Positions 17,876 through 29,214 of a DNA stretch of 64,000 bases are shown here, one piece after another (the first letter of the stretch is position 1; the number at the start of each line of letters is the position of its first letter). The notes beneath the pieces were generated by a model. It saw only the letters and a list, made by a program, of their open reading frames with translations. It was not told the DNA's origin and did no database searches. Origin of the DNA: Ulota crispa (Eukaryota > Streptophyta > Bryopsida > Orthotrichales > Orthotrichaceae); assembly GCA_963920765.1 (NCBI GenBank), contig OY987243.1, positions 7,192,001 to 7,256,000 on the forward strand, read 5' to 3'. Made by a program: the position numbers and the translations under genes.

Positions 17876-20705
17876 ATGAGGAATTCACGGGATTCGCGGA
17901 ATTCGCGGAATTCGCAGGGCAATTCGAAGCGTGCAATTAGGGTTTTCCAAATCACTGCGATTCTGTTGCAAGTGTGCGTTGTCGCAGGAGAGAATGGAGG
18001 TACACCAGCTTGGAGATTGCCGTTGGGCCATGCTCATAGTGTCCTCGGGGACCCCGGAATGCGAAGCGAGAAAGTGCGCGTGGCCGTGGAAGGATGGAAT
18101 TTCTGTAACCGAGTGGGCTACGAGTCGGCGGATGCGCCTTCCCCTCGCTGGGCCGATTGCACCGATATCGTTTGCGGACAATCAAATGGTGCGTTTGCCT
18201 CTCCTCGTTTTCGTCGTCCTCAAGTAGAGCTAGAAAGCAAAGGTTTGGGCTCGATTTGCTCAGAATTAATGGCGCTTGAATGCTGATTGAGTGTTGATTG
18301 CAGCTCGATTTCAGCTTTTGGTCACAATTGATGGCGCTTGCTTGCCGATTGAGTTGTTGATTTTGCAGCTCGATTTCACCTTTTGCTTAAAATTGTTGGC
18401 GCGTGAATGCTGATTGAGTGTTCATTGCAGCTCGATTTCACCTTTTGCTCAAAATTGATGGCGCTTGCCTGCCGCTTGAGTTGTTGATTTTGCAGCTTGA
18501 TTTCAGCTTTTGCTCAAAATTGATGTCGCTTGCTTGCCGATTGAGTGTTGATTTTGCAGCTGCAAGCGATGGCGATGGCGAGAGGCAATGTAAAGCCGAA
18601 CACAAAGTGACAGAGCTGGACAACGGTTTACAAACAGGAGAGATTTTCCCGCGAGGCAGCTTCGAAATCTCCAATGACGCGGACTTGTACGTGGTCGAGA
18701 AGGAGAAGTACTTGGCCTCGCTCTGCGAAGTCGGCGACTCCTCTGACGACAACAACAACAAGAGCAACAACGGCAAGAGGCAGCAGCCATGGGCCTTTTG
18801 GATGATCATGCTCAAGAACGGCAACTACGACCAATCGTCGGGGCTGTGCCGCGACTTCTCCAAGTCCAAGACGAGGAAGCCCTTCTTGAACCCTCGCACC
18901 GGGTCGCAGCTCAACGCGTTCCCCTGTTTCGGCGCCGGATGCATGAACCAACCCGTCGTGTTCCAAAACCTGTCGACAGTTCAAGGAAATTCGCTCTCGG
19001 GATCGGTCTACGGGACTTACGATGTGGATGAAGCGGAATCACTGCCGAATAGCAACATTTCCTACTTCGAGGTGAAGTGGGAGAAGCACCCGACGTCGGG
19101 AAGCTGGATCTTCTCGCACAAGTTGACGGTGTCGCCCAAGTATCCGTGGCTCATGCTGTACCTCCGAGCTGATGCGACACGGGGCGTGTCGGGTGGATAT
19201 CCGTGGGAAACGCGCGGCATGATGCACCAGGTAGGGATGCAGAGCGTGCAGGTGTTGGTTCTGCAAACCCTAACACAGCCATGGCAACGAAATCAGCTCA
19301 TAGATTCAGTAGCTTTGTTGGTTATATACCAGTGTGCTCAGTCACTCAGTGGAGATAATCTAATCCACCTCATTCTACTCGATTCGAGTTAAACCACTCC
19401 ATTTTATATCCCGTTTCTAAAACCAGAGCTCTCTTGAATGTAGAGTTTACGATTACAAGGCGTCTGCCAATGTTTCTTAGAATGCAGTACCTGTCCTATT
19501 AGGAACGTGATGCAATCGACTTGAGTAGCAGCTGGACGCAGTGTGTGTCTGACTTTCTGTTGAAGCAATGGCTCAGCGATGGTTTTGAGAGCTTGGCTGT
19601 TGTTGCAGATACCGGTGTCGCCGAACTTTAGGGTTGTGCTCACGCTCAACGTGTTGCAAGGTGGCGGGCCAGCGAGCCAGTTCTACTTGATTGACATTGG
19701 AGGTTGCTGGAAAAACTCCGGAGAAGCCTGCGATGGCGACGTGGATTCAGACGTCACACGCTACGTCGAGATGATCATCAATCCCGAAACGCCATCCTGG
19801 TGCAGGTTGTTGTCGTCTCCATGTCTCCTCTCCCAAAAAGCTGATCTCTCATCAAAGAATGCTTTGCTTCTGAATTGATGGAGATTGAGGTGAACATTTT
19901 TGTCCTCTGCTCGATCCTGAGCGACCGTAGACAAGCGATGCTGCTTATGTAATTGTGATTCTGAGTTATCAACGTTAGACTCGTAGATGCATGCACGTCT
20001 CTCTCTCTATTCAAGTCTCTCTCTAGACTGCTCCTCTTCAAGTGTATGTACCTAATTGATGAAGCGCTGGACTCAAATTTTTGGACAAGGGCATTGGGTC
20101 GCATTCTTTGTCTTCTCTATCTTGAGATTTTACATCTGACAAATGTGATTGGTGTACGCAGGTCTAACAATTTGGCATTGTGTCCACCTTACCATACGGC
20201 AATAGATGGGACAAAAATTCACCGAACTAACACTACCCACTTCCCTTACGAAGCATACCATCTCTACTGCTCGCCTCCAAATGCACTGCACCCCGAGAAT
20301 CCAGTCAGTGTGTGTGATCCGTTCAGCAATCCACAGTCCCAGGAGCTCGTGCAGTTGCTGCCACATCCTGAGTGGGCTGTCCATGGCTATCCAGAGAAGA
20401 AAGGCGATGGCTGGGTGGGCGATCCTCGTACTTGGAACCTCGACGTTGGAGCCTTGTCAAGCCGGCTTTATTTCTACCAGGTAAAATAACATTTTTGCAC
20501 AAAATCATGCATGACAAGTTTCTTTTAAATTTTTTCACTCTAAACGTCTAGTTTTCATGTTCTTTGAAATTTATTGCAGGACCCCGAGACGCCAGCGGCT
20601 ACTCGGGGTTGGCCGTCCATAGATGTAGGCACCGAGATTTTCAACGGCCGAGTGGCTGACACTACAGAGTGGACTATTAGTGATTTTGATGTCTTAATAG
20701 ACTGA
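17876..20705 (+). CDS. Secreted protein of an uncharacterised plant family
   Basis: Five exons in consistent phase: 17876-18188, 18560-19230, 19609-19805, 20162-20480, 20580-20705. The start at 17876 gives a basic N-terminus followed by a hydrophobic stretch (VFQITAILLQVCVVAG), a probable signal peptide, so the product should enter the secretory pathway. The body (about 540 residues) is rich in conserved-looking Cys, Trp and Pro (FCNRVGYESA, CWKNSGEACDGDV, DPRTWNLDVGALSSRLYFYQ) and ends with WPSIDVGTE and EWTISDFDVL. I recognise this as a land-plant family without a known function (possibly the one catalogued as DUF7705; not certain). No catalytic motif is evident. A second version of the last exon lies downstream at 21,081-21,233, so two C-termini are possible. 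It is convergent with the hexosaminidase gene, with only 47 bp between their stop codons if the distal exon is used. Confidence 0.85.
18268..18559 (+). repeat. Tandem repeat of about 62-65 bp in intron 1, each unit with an acceptor-like TGCAG
   Basis: Nearly all of the 3' part of intron 1 of the secreted-protein gene is made of four to five imperfect units containing TGATGGCGCTTGC, a TGAGTTGTTGATTT segment and TTGCAGCTCGATTTC. Each unit therefore brings its own acceptor-like site (near 18,300, 18,367, 18,429 and 18,494), and the true acceptor at 18,557-18,559 is the last of the series. Confidence 0.8.
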
Positions 20706-21080
20706 TCACATCTCTACAATGCACTTAATATAGATCTTCAACACTCTATACACTTGGAAAGTTCAATTCAAAAATCCTCAAGTTCTCCAACTGCGCCCAA
20801 TTGTTTCTTTCTCGAAGCAAGTCCCTCTCTAGATTACCTCTCTCGCCACTAGCTTTGCACACACACATGATGTACAAACTTGAAGATGATTCATAATTCG
20901 TACAGAAGTCGCTACAAATGAATTTATTGACATGGTCACCTCTGAGGTGGACCGTTTTCCTCATTGCAAATAATTGCTCGACGTACAAAATGATACAAGA
21001 TTTCTGTATGTTTGTCGAAGTTCCTGCACCTTTACAAAATCAGGTTGTTTCATGTTATTGACACAGTTTGATGTAACCAG

Positions 21081-21233
21081 GATCCGGATACACCGCCAGC
21101 AGTGAGAGTGTGGCCATCAGTCGACGTGGGGACGGAGGTATACGTAAGCTCCCGGCCATATGTGGCGGAGTGGACCGTCAGTGATTTCAACGTCCTAATC
21201 ACTTCCTCCGAAGAGACTTCTACCGTGATGTAA
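21081..21233 (+). other. Alternative last exon of the secreted-protein gene
   Basis: This segment follows a CCAG acceptor and reads DPDTPPAVRVWPSIDVGTEV, then a spacer and EWTVSDFNVLITSS, ending in TAA. It is homologous to the proximal last exon (20,580-20,705, DPETPAATRGWPSIDVGTEI), which ends in TGA. Both begin in the phase left by exon 4, so either can complete the protein; they are mutually exclusive because each carries a stop. The distal copy adds about nine residues. Confidence 0.8.
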
Positions 21234-21280
21234 TTATTTGTATTTACTCGACAAATGAGGAGAAGCGAAACTAAAAGCCC

Positions 21281-23981
21281 TCAAGCATTTACGTTACATT
21301 GGCCTGGATGTTTAAGACACCAGTATGGTTGCAGGGGCGCCGCGTTGATGCCCCTCTCAACCAAGCGATACCGCCAGTCGTTCAATCTCTGCAGAGCCTC
21401 CGTGTAGCGCTTCGTCCCGTCCGGAGCTCTGTTTCCAGACCAGAGAGACTCTGCCAAGGCCGAGGACCGTGGCCACAGGAGTGCATCTAGCACCGTGGCA
21501 TCAGCCTGCTCCGACCACAAGGCAACCTCTCCACCCAGCACCAGTTTGGTTTCTTCAACCGTCAAGTTGAAGGTGATGTCGTAGTCGTAGATTCTGGCCC
21601 AGGTCTTGAATGGTGCACACCATGATCCTCCGTCACCGCCGTAGTTGACCCTATTTTGAGGGTCATTGTCGTCTTGTTGGTCATAGCTGCCATGAAAGCT
21701 AGCCATTGAGTGACCGTAACTAGCAATAACACTTGTCTAGAGGTGATTCTGAATCATCTTAGTTAGAAATGAAGATGTATGTAAATCTCTCTCTATTCAA
21801 GTCTCTCTCTATACAAGTCTTTATTCAAGTCTCTATTCAAGTCTCTCTCTATTCAAGTCTCTCTCTATCCAAGTCTCTCTCTAGATTTCTTCAAGTGCAT
21901 GGACTGGTGTTTGTCAACAGAATTGATGAAGAGCTAAATTAACATTTTCTCAAACAAGGGTATCTGGTTGCATGGACTGACCTGCTGTCGTTTCCGACCC
22001 AGCCACCACGCCCGCAATCGAGGTAAAAGAAATCAGAAGATGATACAATGGTGCGATATCCGGCCGATGTCAAGAGCTTTGTGTTGGCCGGGCCTTTGTT
22101 CCAAGTCTGCATGATCGTGTTCTCCGTGGGTAGCACCAAAGCAGAAACATTGACTAATTCAGAAACGAGGACATCTTCCCAGTAAATTGCTATCTTCTTG
22201 TTTGCTGTGATGTAAGAGTGAGCTTTCGTTAAAAACTTCGTAAGAAGCTCATTCATGCTCCCACCTCCCTCCACAAACTCCTGTACCGACACGCAGGATT
22301 GAGCACAAGAAAATATGAGTCGGTAAAAAGGGAAGCGTACGGGCACGGAAGGGAGTCAAGGGAGCCCTTACCCTGATGTCAACGCTGTTATTCCAACAGC
22401 CGGGGGCGACCTCGTCTCCTCCGCCATGGTAAAAACTGTCATGGAAAAGCTCCGTGACTTCATTGATAACGTTTTGGATGACGGTGTAGGTCTGAGGGCG
22501 GAGGGGGTTCAGCTGTCCAACTCCTCCAGGCTCGGCTGCAAACCGCTCACTCCACACTCCTGATGGTGCCAACCAGAACTGATCAAGGCATGCCACAATC
22601 TCCGGGTATGCTAAGCCCCATGATCCTGTATGGCCTGCACAAACAGCAGAGTCCAAACACCCCCACACATTCACAAAGCTATAGATGCCCGCAAGTCTCT
22701 CTCTAGAATATCTAGAAAACTAAGAAGCTATGGCGCTCTCTAACTGTGCATCGCCGCCCAATACAAAGCTTAACGAAAAATAGATAAGTTAGAGGACAAT
22801 AAAACCACTGAGAGCCTGCTTCTGTCTCCTATCCTAAGAATATGTTTACACTTAGTGTTAAGAGGGGTATTAGCAATATGAATGCAGTCTAAAGGTGTGT
22901 CTAAATGCATCTAATTTTCCTTTGTTACTACCACTCTTAACACCAAGTGTGAACATACCCTTCAACTACTGTTACTAAAAAGTGGTATAAGGGTATGTTC
23001 ACACTTGGTGTTAAGAGTGGTAGTAACAAAGGAAAATTAGATGCATTTGGATACAACTTTAGACTGCAGTCATACTGCTAACACTCCTCCTAACACCAAG
23101 TGTGAACATACCCAAGTGGGACTTGACGACAGGTGTGAGGCCAAACTCTACCTTATGATCTTACCAGGCATGTCGATTTCGGGGATGACGCGAACGCCGT
23201 GCAATCGCCCAAACTCGAGGATCTTCTTCACGTCGGAGCGTGAGTACCGCAGCTTTTCACCGTAAGCACCCAAGTTGGCGAGGTCCGGCTCCCGGGAGAG
23301 CTCGAGGGGGAAGGAGTGGGAGTCGGTGATGTGCCAATGGAAGACGTTGAGCTTGTTGTACGCCATAGCCTGCACGGTTCGCAAAATGGCATCGACAGGG
23401 TAAAAGTTCCTGGAGGTGTCCAAAATAATGCCACGATGCGGGAAATTAGGCGCGTCGTTGATGAGCACGCTGTGCGGAATGTAGAGCTTGGGGTTCACAG
23501 CGTCGCGACGCCGAACGAGCTGGGAGAATGTTTCCAGCCCATGCAACGCACCCCAAACCGTGTTCGCCGAGAGCAAGGCGACCGGTGTGGTATCACTCTG
23601 GGTAACCCGGATGCTGTAAGACTCGTCCACCCCATGCTGGAGATCCGCTGTTGCATCAATGACTGCGACTTCGAGGCTCCCCAACTCGGACGACCACCCC
23701 TGCTCTAAGAAGGAGGAGGTTTGGATCGGCAACCACCGCTCTCGATGCAGCAAGTCGCTGTACCGCTCCCCCGCGATCTGCAAGACATCGTTGGCTATGG
23801 TGGCATTGATGTAGAACGTGTCCGAGAGTGGAATCGCTGGGCCCGTCCCCCATTCCACAGACTGCGGCTGCGGCCACAAATGAACCTCCAAGGTAGCAGC
23901 CGGGGATGTTAAGCTGGCGAACAAGACGAGCAAGTGAACCACACAGAGAACAGGCCCTCTCGTGCAATAATGTTCTCTCAT
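21281..23981 (-). CDS. Beta-N-acetylhexosaminidase, GH20
   Basis: Four exons in consistent phase: 23981-23165, 22634-22372, 22280-21982, 21686-21281. GH20 enzymes remove terminal GlcNAc/GalNAc from N-glycans and other glycans in the vacuole, plasma membrane or apoplast of plants. The order is N-terminal GH20b-like domain ([11 protein letters not shown]), barrel start ([16 protein letters not shown]), [11 protein letters not shown], and the catalytic Asp-Glu pair in HGGGDEV. The third exon carries WYLDCG-like [15 protein letters not shown], and the last has [20 protein letters not shown] and the plant C-terminal [11 protein letters not shown]. The start at 23981 gives a clean signal peptide ([15 protein letters not shown]); in-frame ATGs at 24098 and 24215 would add a second hydrophobic stretch (FLVVTVLFLT) and perhaps a signal anchor. 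Intron 1 holds two MITE copies and intron 3 a CTCTCTATTCAAGT tandem repeat. It looks intact; the Arabidopsis counterpart (HEXO1, 2 or 3) is not resolved. Confidence 0.95.
21781..21893. repeat. Low-complexity tandem repeat, CTCTCTATTCAAGT type
   Basis: About seven imperfect copies of a CAAGTCTCTCTCTAT-type unit, in intron 3 of the hexosaminidase gene. A shorter stretch of the same motif occurs near 20,000-20,035 in an intron of the neighbouring gene. Confidence 0.75.
22838..22960 (-). mobile_element. 123 bp MITE, copy 1 (GGGTATGTTCACACTTGG family)
   Basis: In intron 1 of the hexosaminidase gene, inverted relative to the next copy. The ends are imperfect inverted complements built on GGGTATGTTCACACTTGG; the left end has decayed most. 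No clear target-site duplication was found. Confidence 0.8.
22991..23113 (+). mobile_element. 123 bp MITE, copy 2
   Basis: Begins GGGTATGTTCACACTTGG and ends with the complement CCAAGTGTGAACATACCC. It lies 30 bp from copy 1 in opposite orientation, so the two could pair as a larger hairpin within intron 1 of the hexosaminidase transcript. Confidence 0.85.
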
Positions 23982-25196
23982 TCTCCTCCGTTTCCACTCC
24001 GCCTGAATTGACAAGAAGCCCGTGGTTATGACCTGATCCCAACACGTAAGAAACAGCACGGTGACCACGAGGAATGACTTGGAAAACAAACGGTGCATCC
24101 TGTCATGCCCAACGTAATGGAGTTTGTATTGCAAAAACTTGCACCAGAACTCTAAAACTGACCACCGATCTTTACACATTGCAACAAATCCCTGGGCTCC
24201 TTGACCCCTTGACACCAGCCAACCAGCCCATTACATGCACCCGATTTGGGACGATAAGTGAAACGTCTAGTAGAGGATATGTTCACACTTGGTGTTAAGA
24301 GTGGTAGTAGCTAAGGATAATTAGATGCATTTGGATACACCTCTAGACTGCATTCATATTGCTAATACCCCTCCTAACGCCAAGTGTGAACATACCCAGG
24401 GTATAACTTACATGAGCTTTTCGCCGCCATAGCTTTGAACCAGAGTGACGAAGAGAGGAAACTGAATCACGGAGACAGCATTGGCACAGTATAAAGCAGT
24501 CTATATAACTCAGAGCTCTTCACTCCTATACATCTGCACTAACTTAATCTGCGCAAGATTGCGAAGCAGCTCCTGCTGGCGACTCACCACCCAGCATTAT
24601 GTTGCTGGCCGGTGAGCACCCCAGCATGTGGATAAAGCCAAACGAACAGAATGGTCTTCCCATTTCAAAAGTAAACGCGAGGCAATGAATGCATTGTCAA
24701 AGTTCGAATCGAATCAATGTCAAAGTTGGTCTTGCCCACATACCGGTAAACAAGCTTGACCCGGGAATGTCAGAAATTTGCCCCTGCAATCTGCTCGCGT
24801 CCTTCTCGCACAGCTTGATTGAGTTGATTCTATACTGCAATCCTCCTGTCTGCGAATCAACAAGAGCCATGGGTTTCAGAAGGGATCACGGGTGCGGTAC
24901 AGTCAGCTCATTCACATTGCCAAGCACTCCGTGACAAACTACTGTAAGTTAACCTATATTCTGTGAAGCCCTCCTAGTCGAAAAAGTAGCGTAACTGGCA
25001 AGTGGCAGAATGTGGAAGTGAACACGTGGTAAGGACTTTTGCTCATTTCCAACATGTGCACCAAGCTTTCGCCTTGGCATTTGTGGTGAAAACAAGTTTT
25101 GGAGATTACAGAAGCTGAGGGTTTTCCTACTCGGTGGCACTGGTATGAAGCTGTAGTGGATTCTTTCTAGCCAGAACTCGTCCGACATTTGTCACC
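23982..25196. other. Spacer upstream of hexosaminidase and of the small membrane protein gene
   Basis: Divergent upstream region of 1.2 kb. It contains a third 123 bp MITE copy and no supported gene. Frames at 24,074 and 24,689 have no domain or splice support. Confidence 0.5.
24275..24397 (+). mobile_element. 123 bp MITE, copy 3
   Basis: Third copy of the same family, same length as the other two, ending CCAAGTGTGAACATACCC. It sits a few hundred bases upstream of the hexosaminidase start, inside the probable promoter region. Confidence 0.85.
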
Positions 25197-25430
25197 ATGC
25201 CGAGCCCTCAAAGCGCTGTGACTGCAAATGCGGAGACCGTGGGGACGGCCATAGGGCGGATGGCGATCGGGTTGGGCATCGGCGCCGCGGGGGTGGGCAT
25301 TGGAGTGGGCATCGCTATGGGGTTGTATTACGTAGGTCGGGGTTTGGAGAGAGCGGGAAGCTCGCACCACTCGCAATATGAAGCCGTAGGATCGTCTCCA
25401 CCCACCCCACCGTCGACTACCACTAAGTGA
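25197..25430 (+). CDS. Small glycine-zipper membrane protein, hypothetical
   Basis: An intact 77-residue frame. It opens with MPSPQSAVTANAETVG, then one hydrophobic stretch with closely spaced glycines (IGLGIGAAGVGIGVGIAMG, about residues 24-42) followed by LYYVGRGLE and a Ser/Pro/Thr-rich tail. The GxxxG-like spacing (glycine zipper) favours helix packing in a membrane, seen in small mitochondrial or plastid envelope proteins, but I do not recognise a family. It is divergently arranged with the hexosaminidase gene. The GC-rich, biased composition and clean frame support coding; the short length is the main doubt. Confidence 0.55.
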   Translation: MPSPQSAVTANAETVGTAIGRMAIGLGIGAAGVGIGVGIAMGLYYVGRGLERAGSSHHSQYEAVGSSPPTPPSTTTK

Positions 25431-25472
25431 TCCACCGCACCAACTGCCGCCGTCACCTCAGCATAGAATGTA

Positions 25473-25700
25473 AGTGAAACATCTTCCTCGTGAACTTGCA
25501 AAACTTAGGGTTTGGTCCGAATTGCTCATTTGATTGTGAGGTGCGAGGAAATCGAAACATTACAAATGCCTGCGGAAACGCTTCAGTGAAACATCTTCCT
25601 CTTGAACTTGCAAAAATCTAGGGTTTAGTCGGAATTGCTCCTTTGATTGTGAGGTGCCAGGAACCCTAAACCCTTGTTCCACTACGAATACCCGCGGAAT
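25473..25700 (+). repeat. 112 bp tandem duplication
   Basis: Two adjacent copies (25,473-25,584 and 25,585-25,700) that begin GTGAAACATCTTCCTC and contain TTAGGGTTT and TTTGATTGTGAGGTG. They lie just past the small membrane protein gene. A further stretch to 26,300 has open frames without recognisable protein. Confidence 0.8.
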
Positions 25701-26303
25701 CGCTCCAGAGCTTCAAACCCTAGTGCTTCTTTTAAGGAATGTGTCTCTCGCTGCTGTAGCCTTAAGCCACTGCCTCTGTTCTGTCGAAAGTGCAGGTTTT
25801 TGCCACACGACTCTGTTGCTGTTGTGGCCTGTGCAAGGAGACCTAAGCGGGAGGTCGTCTATGAATGCGTTTTCCTGGACGAGCTGGGCGTTCCGGATCA
25901 TTGTGAGCATCCGGTGTGTATTTTACTGATGAGAAACATGTGGTTTTCTTGCAAAGTTGGCAATTTGAAGGTCGTCATAGAGAATTGATAGAGATGCCGG
26001 ACATAGTAGATAGTGCTCTGGGGTCCTGGGTGCAATATATTGTAGTTGTAGGACTGGTGCATCGGTTTTCTCGATTTGTGTAACACATGTGCAATACGAC
26101 ACTTAAGCTTTTCGGATCTACATGAAACACTAAGTTACTCGTTTTGAACCCTCCATACATTTCCCGTGTGCATCTTGTGTTGCCTGGGCACGTTTGGTCA
26201 AGGTCATTAATTGCAATAGACAGCAGCCACATATGCACAGGTGAAAATCGTTTGAAAGCAAACTTGTTTCACCTTCTGTACGATTTGTTGGTTGTCATGT
26301 GTA

Positions 26304-26615
26304 GGGTTTGGGGCTTATGTAATAGGCAGGGTTTGGGGCTTATGTAATAGGCAGGGTTTGGGGCTTATGTAATAGGCAGGGTTTGGGGCTTATGTAATAG
26401 GCAGGGTTTGGGGCTTATGTAATAGGCAGGGTTTGGGGCTTATGTAAGAGGCAGGGTTTGGGGCTTATGTCACAGGCAGGGTTTGGGGCTTATGTCACAG
26501 GCAGGGTTTGGGGCTTATGTCACAGGCAGGGTTTGGGGCTTATGTCACAGGCAGGGTTTGGGGCTTATGTCACAGGCAGGGTTTGGGGCTTATGTCACAG
26601 GCAGGGTTTGGGGTT
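26304..26615 (+). repeat. 25 bp minisatellite, about 12 copies
   Basis: Head-to-tail copies of a unit beginning GGGTTTGGGGCTTATGT. The first five copies continue AATAG, the sixth AAGAG and the later six CACAG, so the array grew in two blocks. It marks the border between the gene-rich part and the repeat-rich part of the window. Confidence 0.95.
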
Positions 26616-27022
26616 TAGCACAGAATTCCTGACCTAAAAATATCGTAGAGGAGCAAAAGTGTCATTACATGATTTGAAAGGCTTGTTTAAGGCATTGGAT
26701 CCACATTTTTAATCGTGTTATAAATTATAATTATGAAGGCATTCAAGTGGTCCATGCAAATGGAATAATGGCAAGGCAAGCTAAGTGTTGTGAAAGTGTT
26801 TCAAGAGCCCTGATTGGGTGAAACACCATATAAGGCGTGGTGGTAAGCAGCATCTTACAAGTTGCAATCAATTAATATCCGTTGCAAGCTTCCTTGTGTG
26901 TGCTTTGTGATAGCAAGAAATTTGTCGGCAAGGGTTCAAGCATGTTCTAAACCCTTATTGTGGCAACCTTCACCAACTGTGTTGATCATTGGTTTTTGCG
27001 CAATAGCAAATTCAAACCTTAA

Positions 27023-27251
27023 CCCCTGAGTGCCTAGAGTTATTTTAGGGTTTAGGAGAAAATGAGGGGTTTAATGGCAACCACAGCTTGGGAAATTACA
27101 TCCAAAAAATGTGACCGTAGGATTTGAAAAAGGACTACCTTCTTTGTTGATGGGGACTAGTCATGACTGTTTTCACCGTACAAATTAAGAGAAATAGTGA
27201 GACAAAGTTGTGGCCACAATGATAGGATCTTGTTGTTGGGGCGCGTAAGGG
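27023..27251. mobile_element. Possible decayed piggyBac-type MITE
   Basis: TTAA (27,019-27,022) is followed by CCCCTGAGTGCC; the right side reads GGGGCGCGTAAGGG followed by TTAA (27,252-27,255). The ends match only partly, so this is a weaker case than the others of this type. Its left end resembles that of the outermost element at 32,203. Confidence 0.4.
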
Positions 27252-27260
27252 TTAAACTTA

Positions 27261-27655
27261 GGGAATTACTACCACAACACCCTAAATTGCTAACAAGACA
27301 CCCCCTGTGAACTTGAAATGTGATTTTTAATGCTGTTTTTTTAATTTGGATCAAAAGACTTGTTTCACCTTTGTCATTCTAGCTATATTCAAAAAAGAAT
27401 TGGTGTGCTTAAATTTGAAACTAAAAATATAGGACTTTTGAGTTACTTAAAGATAAAATACATCAAAAATAGTATTGGTGCAACAATACTTCAATAAATA
27501 AAATTGTATGTCTTGTTTTCTTTCAAAGAGGTGGTAATGATGTGATTGAATGAATGAGAGCACTTGAATAAATAAAAAATAGCACTACATGATCAAATTT
27601 CATGCTCACAAGGGGTGTCTTGTTAGTAATTTAGGGTGTCATTGTAGTAATTCCC
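27261..27655. mobile_element. 395 bp MITE with 44 bp inverted repeats
   Basis: The left arm starts GGGAATTACTACCACAACAC and the right arm is its near complement ending GTAGTAATTCCC. TA flanks both ends, which would suit a Tc1/mariner (Stowaway-like) element. The middle is AT-rich and non-coding. Confidence 0.85.
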
Positions 27656-29210
27656 TAATTTTAACATACAAAGAAGTCCAAGCTTCAATAATTTGCAAGT
27701 GTATGCATTCACATCTAATCTTGCAACTCACAAATTTTGAGATGAATTAGGGGCTTGTAGAATTTTGTAAAAATCATTCAATATTAACCACTTGCCAAAA
27801 AATTAAAATTTGCCATCGCATGTTGTTTGATCAAATGTCATAATCTCCCATCTCCCACAATCAATTACTCCCAAAACTTGCAAGCTATTTCTAAGTAGGT
27901 GTTCCACTATTTTCAATGGTCACTTTTTGTGGATCATCGGATTGATTGAGATGCAATGCATCATGGGTGTAGGTATTTAGAAATTCAATTTTTGGTTAAA
28001 ATGACCTGGGTGCTTAGAAGTTAATTTGAGATTAAAACCTGATCTTTCCACGTGTGGGGTACTTTTGTACAAAATCTTAGTGTTACGAATGTATTTTGGT
28101 ACATGTTTTTCAGATTGATTTGGCTAACACTGTTTCTAGTGCTAAGTGCAATCATATCATTTAGTGTTCAAAATTTAAAGTTGTTCATACTATGTATTCA
28201 ATTATGCAAACTATAGTTGTACATCATTTTATTGTGTATGGAGGTGATTGCAAGAATTATTTATCTTGCTTTTTGTCCCCTTCAATTCTTGCAAGTGGTT
28301 TTGGGTCCTATCTTTTGTGGTTTTAGTCATTTTGATTTGAAATTTCAGAGTAAGGTGAACATGAAAGTCATTGACATTCAGTAAATTTTTGGTTTTTTTA
28401 AATTATTTTACTATTTTTAAGTGGACCCCAATTGCATGTCTACCTTTGTGGTTTTGGTGGTTTTCAGTACTATTTTGGGTCCAAAAAAGCAAATCTAAAG
28501 CCACAATATTAGGAAAAATTTGGGCCCTCAATAAGGCTTTGAGTTCCCAAGCATGGGAACATTGGGCCCATACCCCTAACCTTGGAAAGTTTGCAAGTTG
28601 ACATGGCACCACTGGTGCCACATCATTTTTTTAATTTAAAAAAATAACTAAAAAATAAAATTAAAAAAAAATCAAAAAAGTTTCTAATTTTTTTCTAAGA
28701 TTTTTTTTTGTTCCCCAAATCAAGAAAAAAATTAACATAATTTTTAAAGGCCTTATTGAGGCCTGAAATTTTTCCTAATGATTAGGGAAGTGGTTTAGAA
28801 GGCATCATTACACTAATTTATCAACCAAGTTTTACTAAACTCAAAAAAAATTGCCCTATACATTGTCTCAAAGTGGGCATCCTTTCTCCCTCCATTGGTG
28901 AAAGACAAAAACCTTCCTCCAAAAAGCACTTGCATCAGTTCAAGCTAATGAGAGAGATGAGAAATGGCCATGTTTTATTTTATTTTATTGAATTTTTTAC
29001 TATTTTTTAAAAAGCAAAAAGGAAATTGTCTTTTTGTTGATAATTTATGTCCATCTATTTTTGTGCATAACTTTTAGGATAAATTTTTTCTAAGTCCAAA
29101 TTTTCACGAGTATGCTATTTTAAGTGCTTTACAAATTGTCCATATTTTATTTTATTTAAAATATATATATTTCAAAGGCTCATAGTACTACCTATTGTAG
29201 TACTACCAAT
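27656..29210. other. AT-rich gene-free stretch
   Basis: No supported gene. It contains one small inverted-repeat element (listed separately) and A/T-rich sequence typical of decayed transposon DNA. Confidence 0.5.
28508..28779. mobile_element. 272 bp inverted-repeat element
   Basis: Left end ATTAGGAAAAATTTGGGC plus CTCAATAAGGC; right end the complement, GCCTTATTGAGGC then GAAATTTTTCCTAAT. The arms are about 32 bp. It is non-coding; the superfamily is not clear. Confidence 0.7.
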
Positions 29211-29214
29211 TTAA

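Noticed and set aside
23316-23708. 130-residue plus-strand frame
   Set aside because: Antisense shadow of the hexosaminidase first exon.
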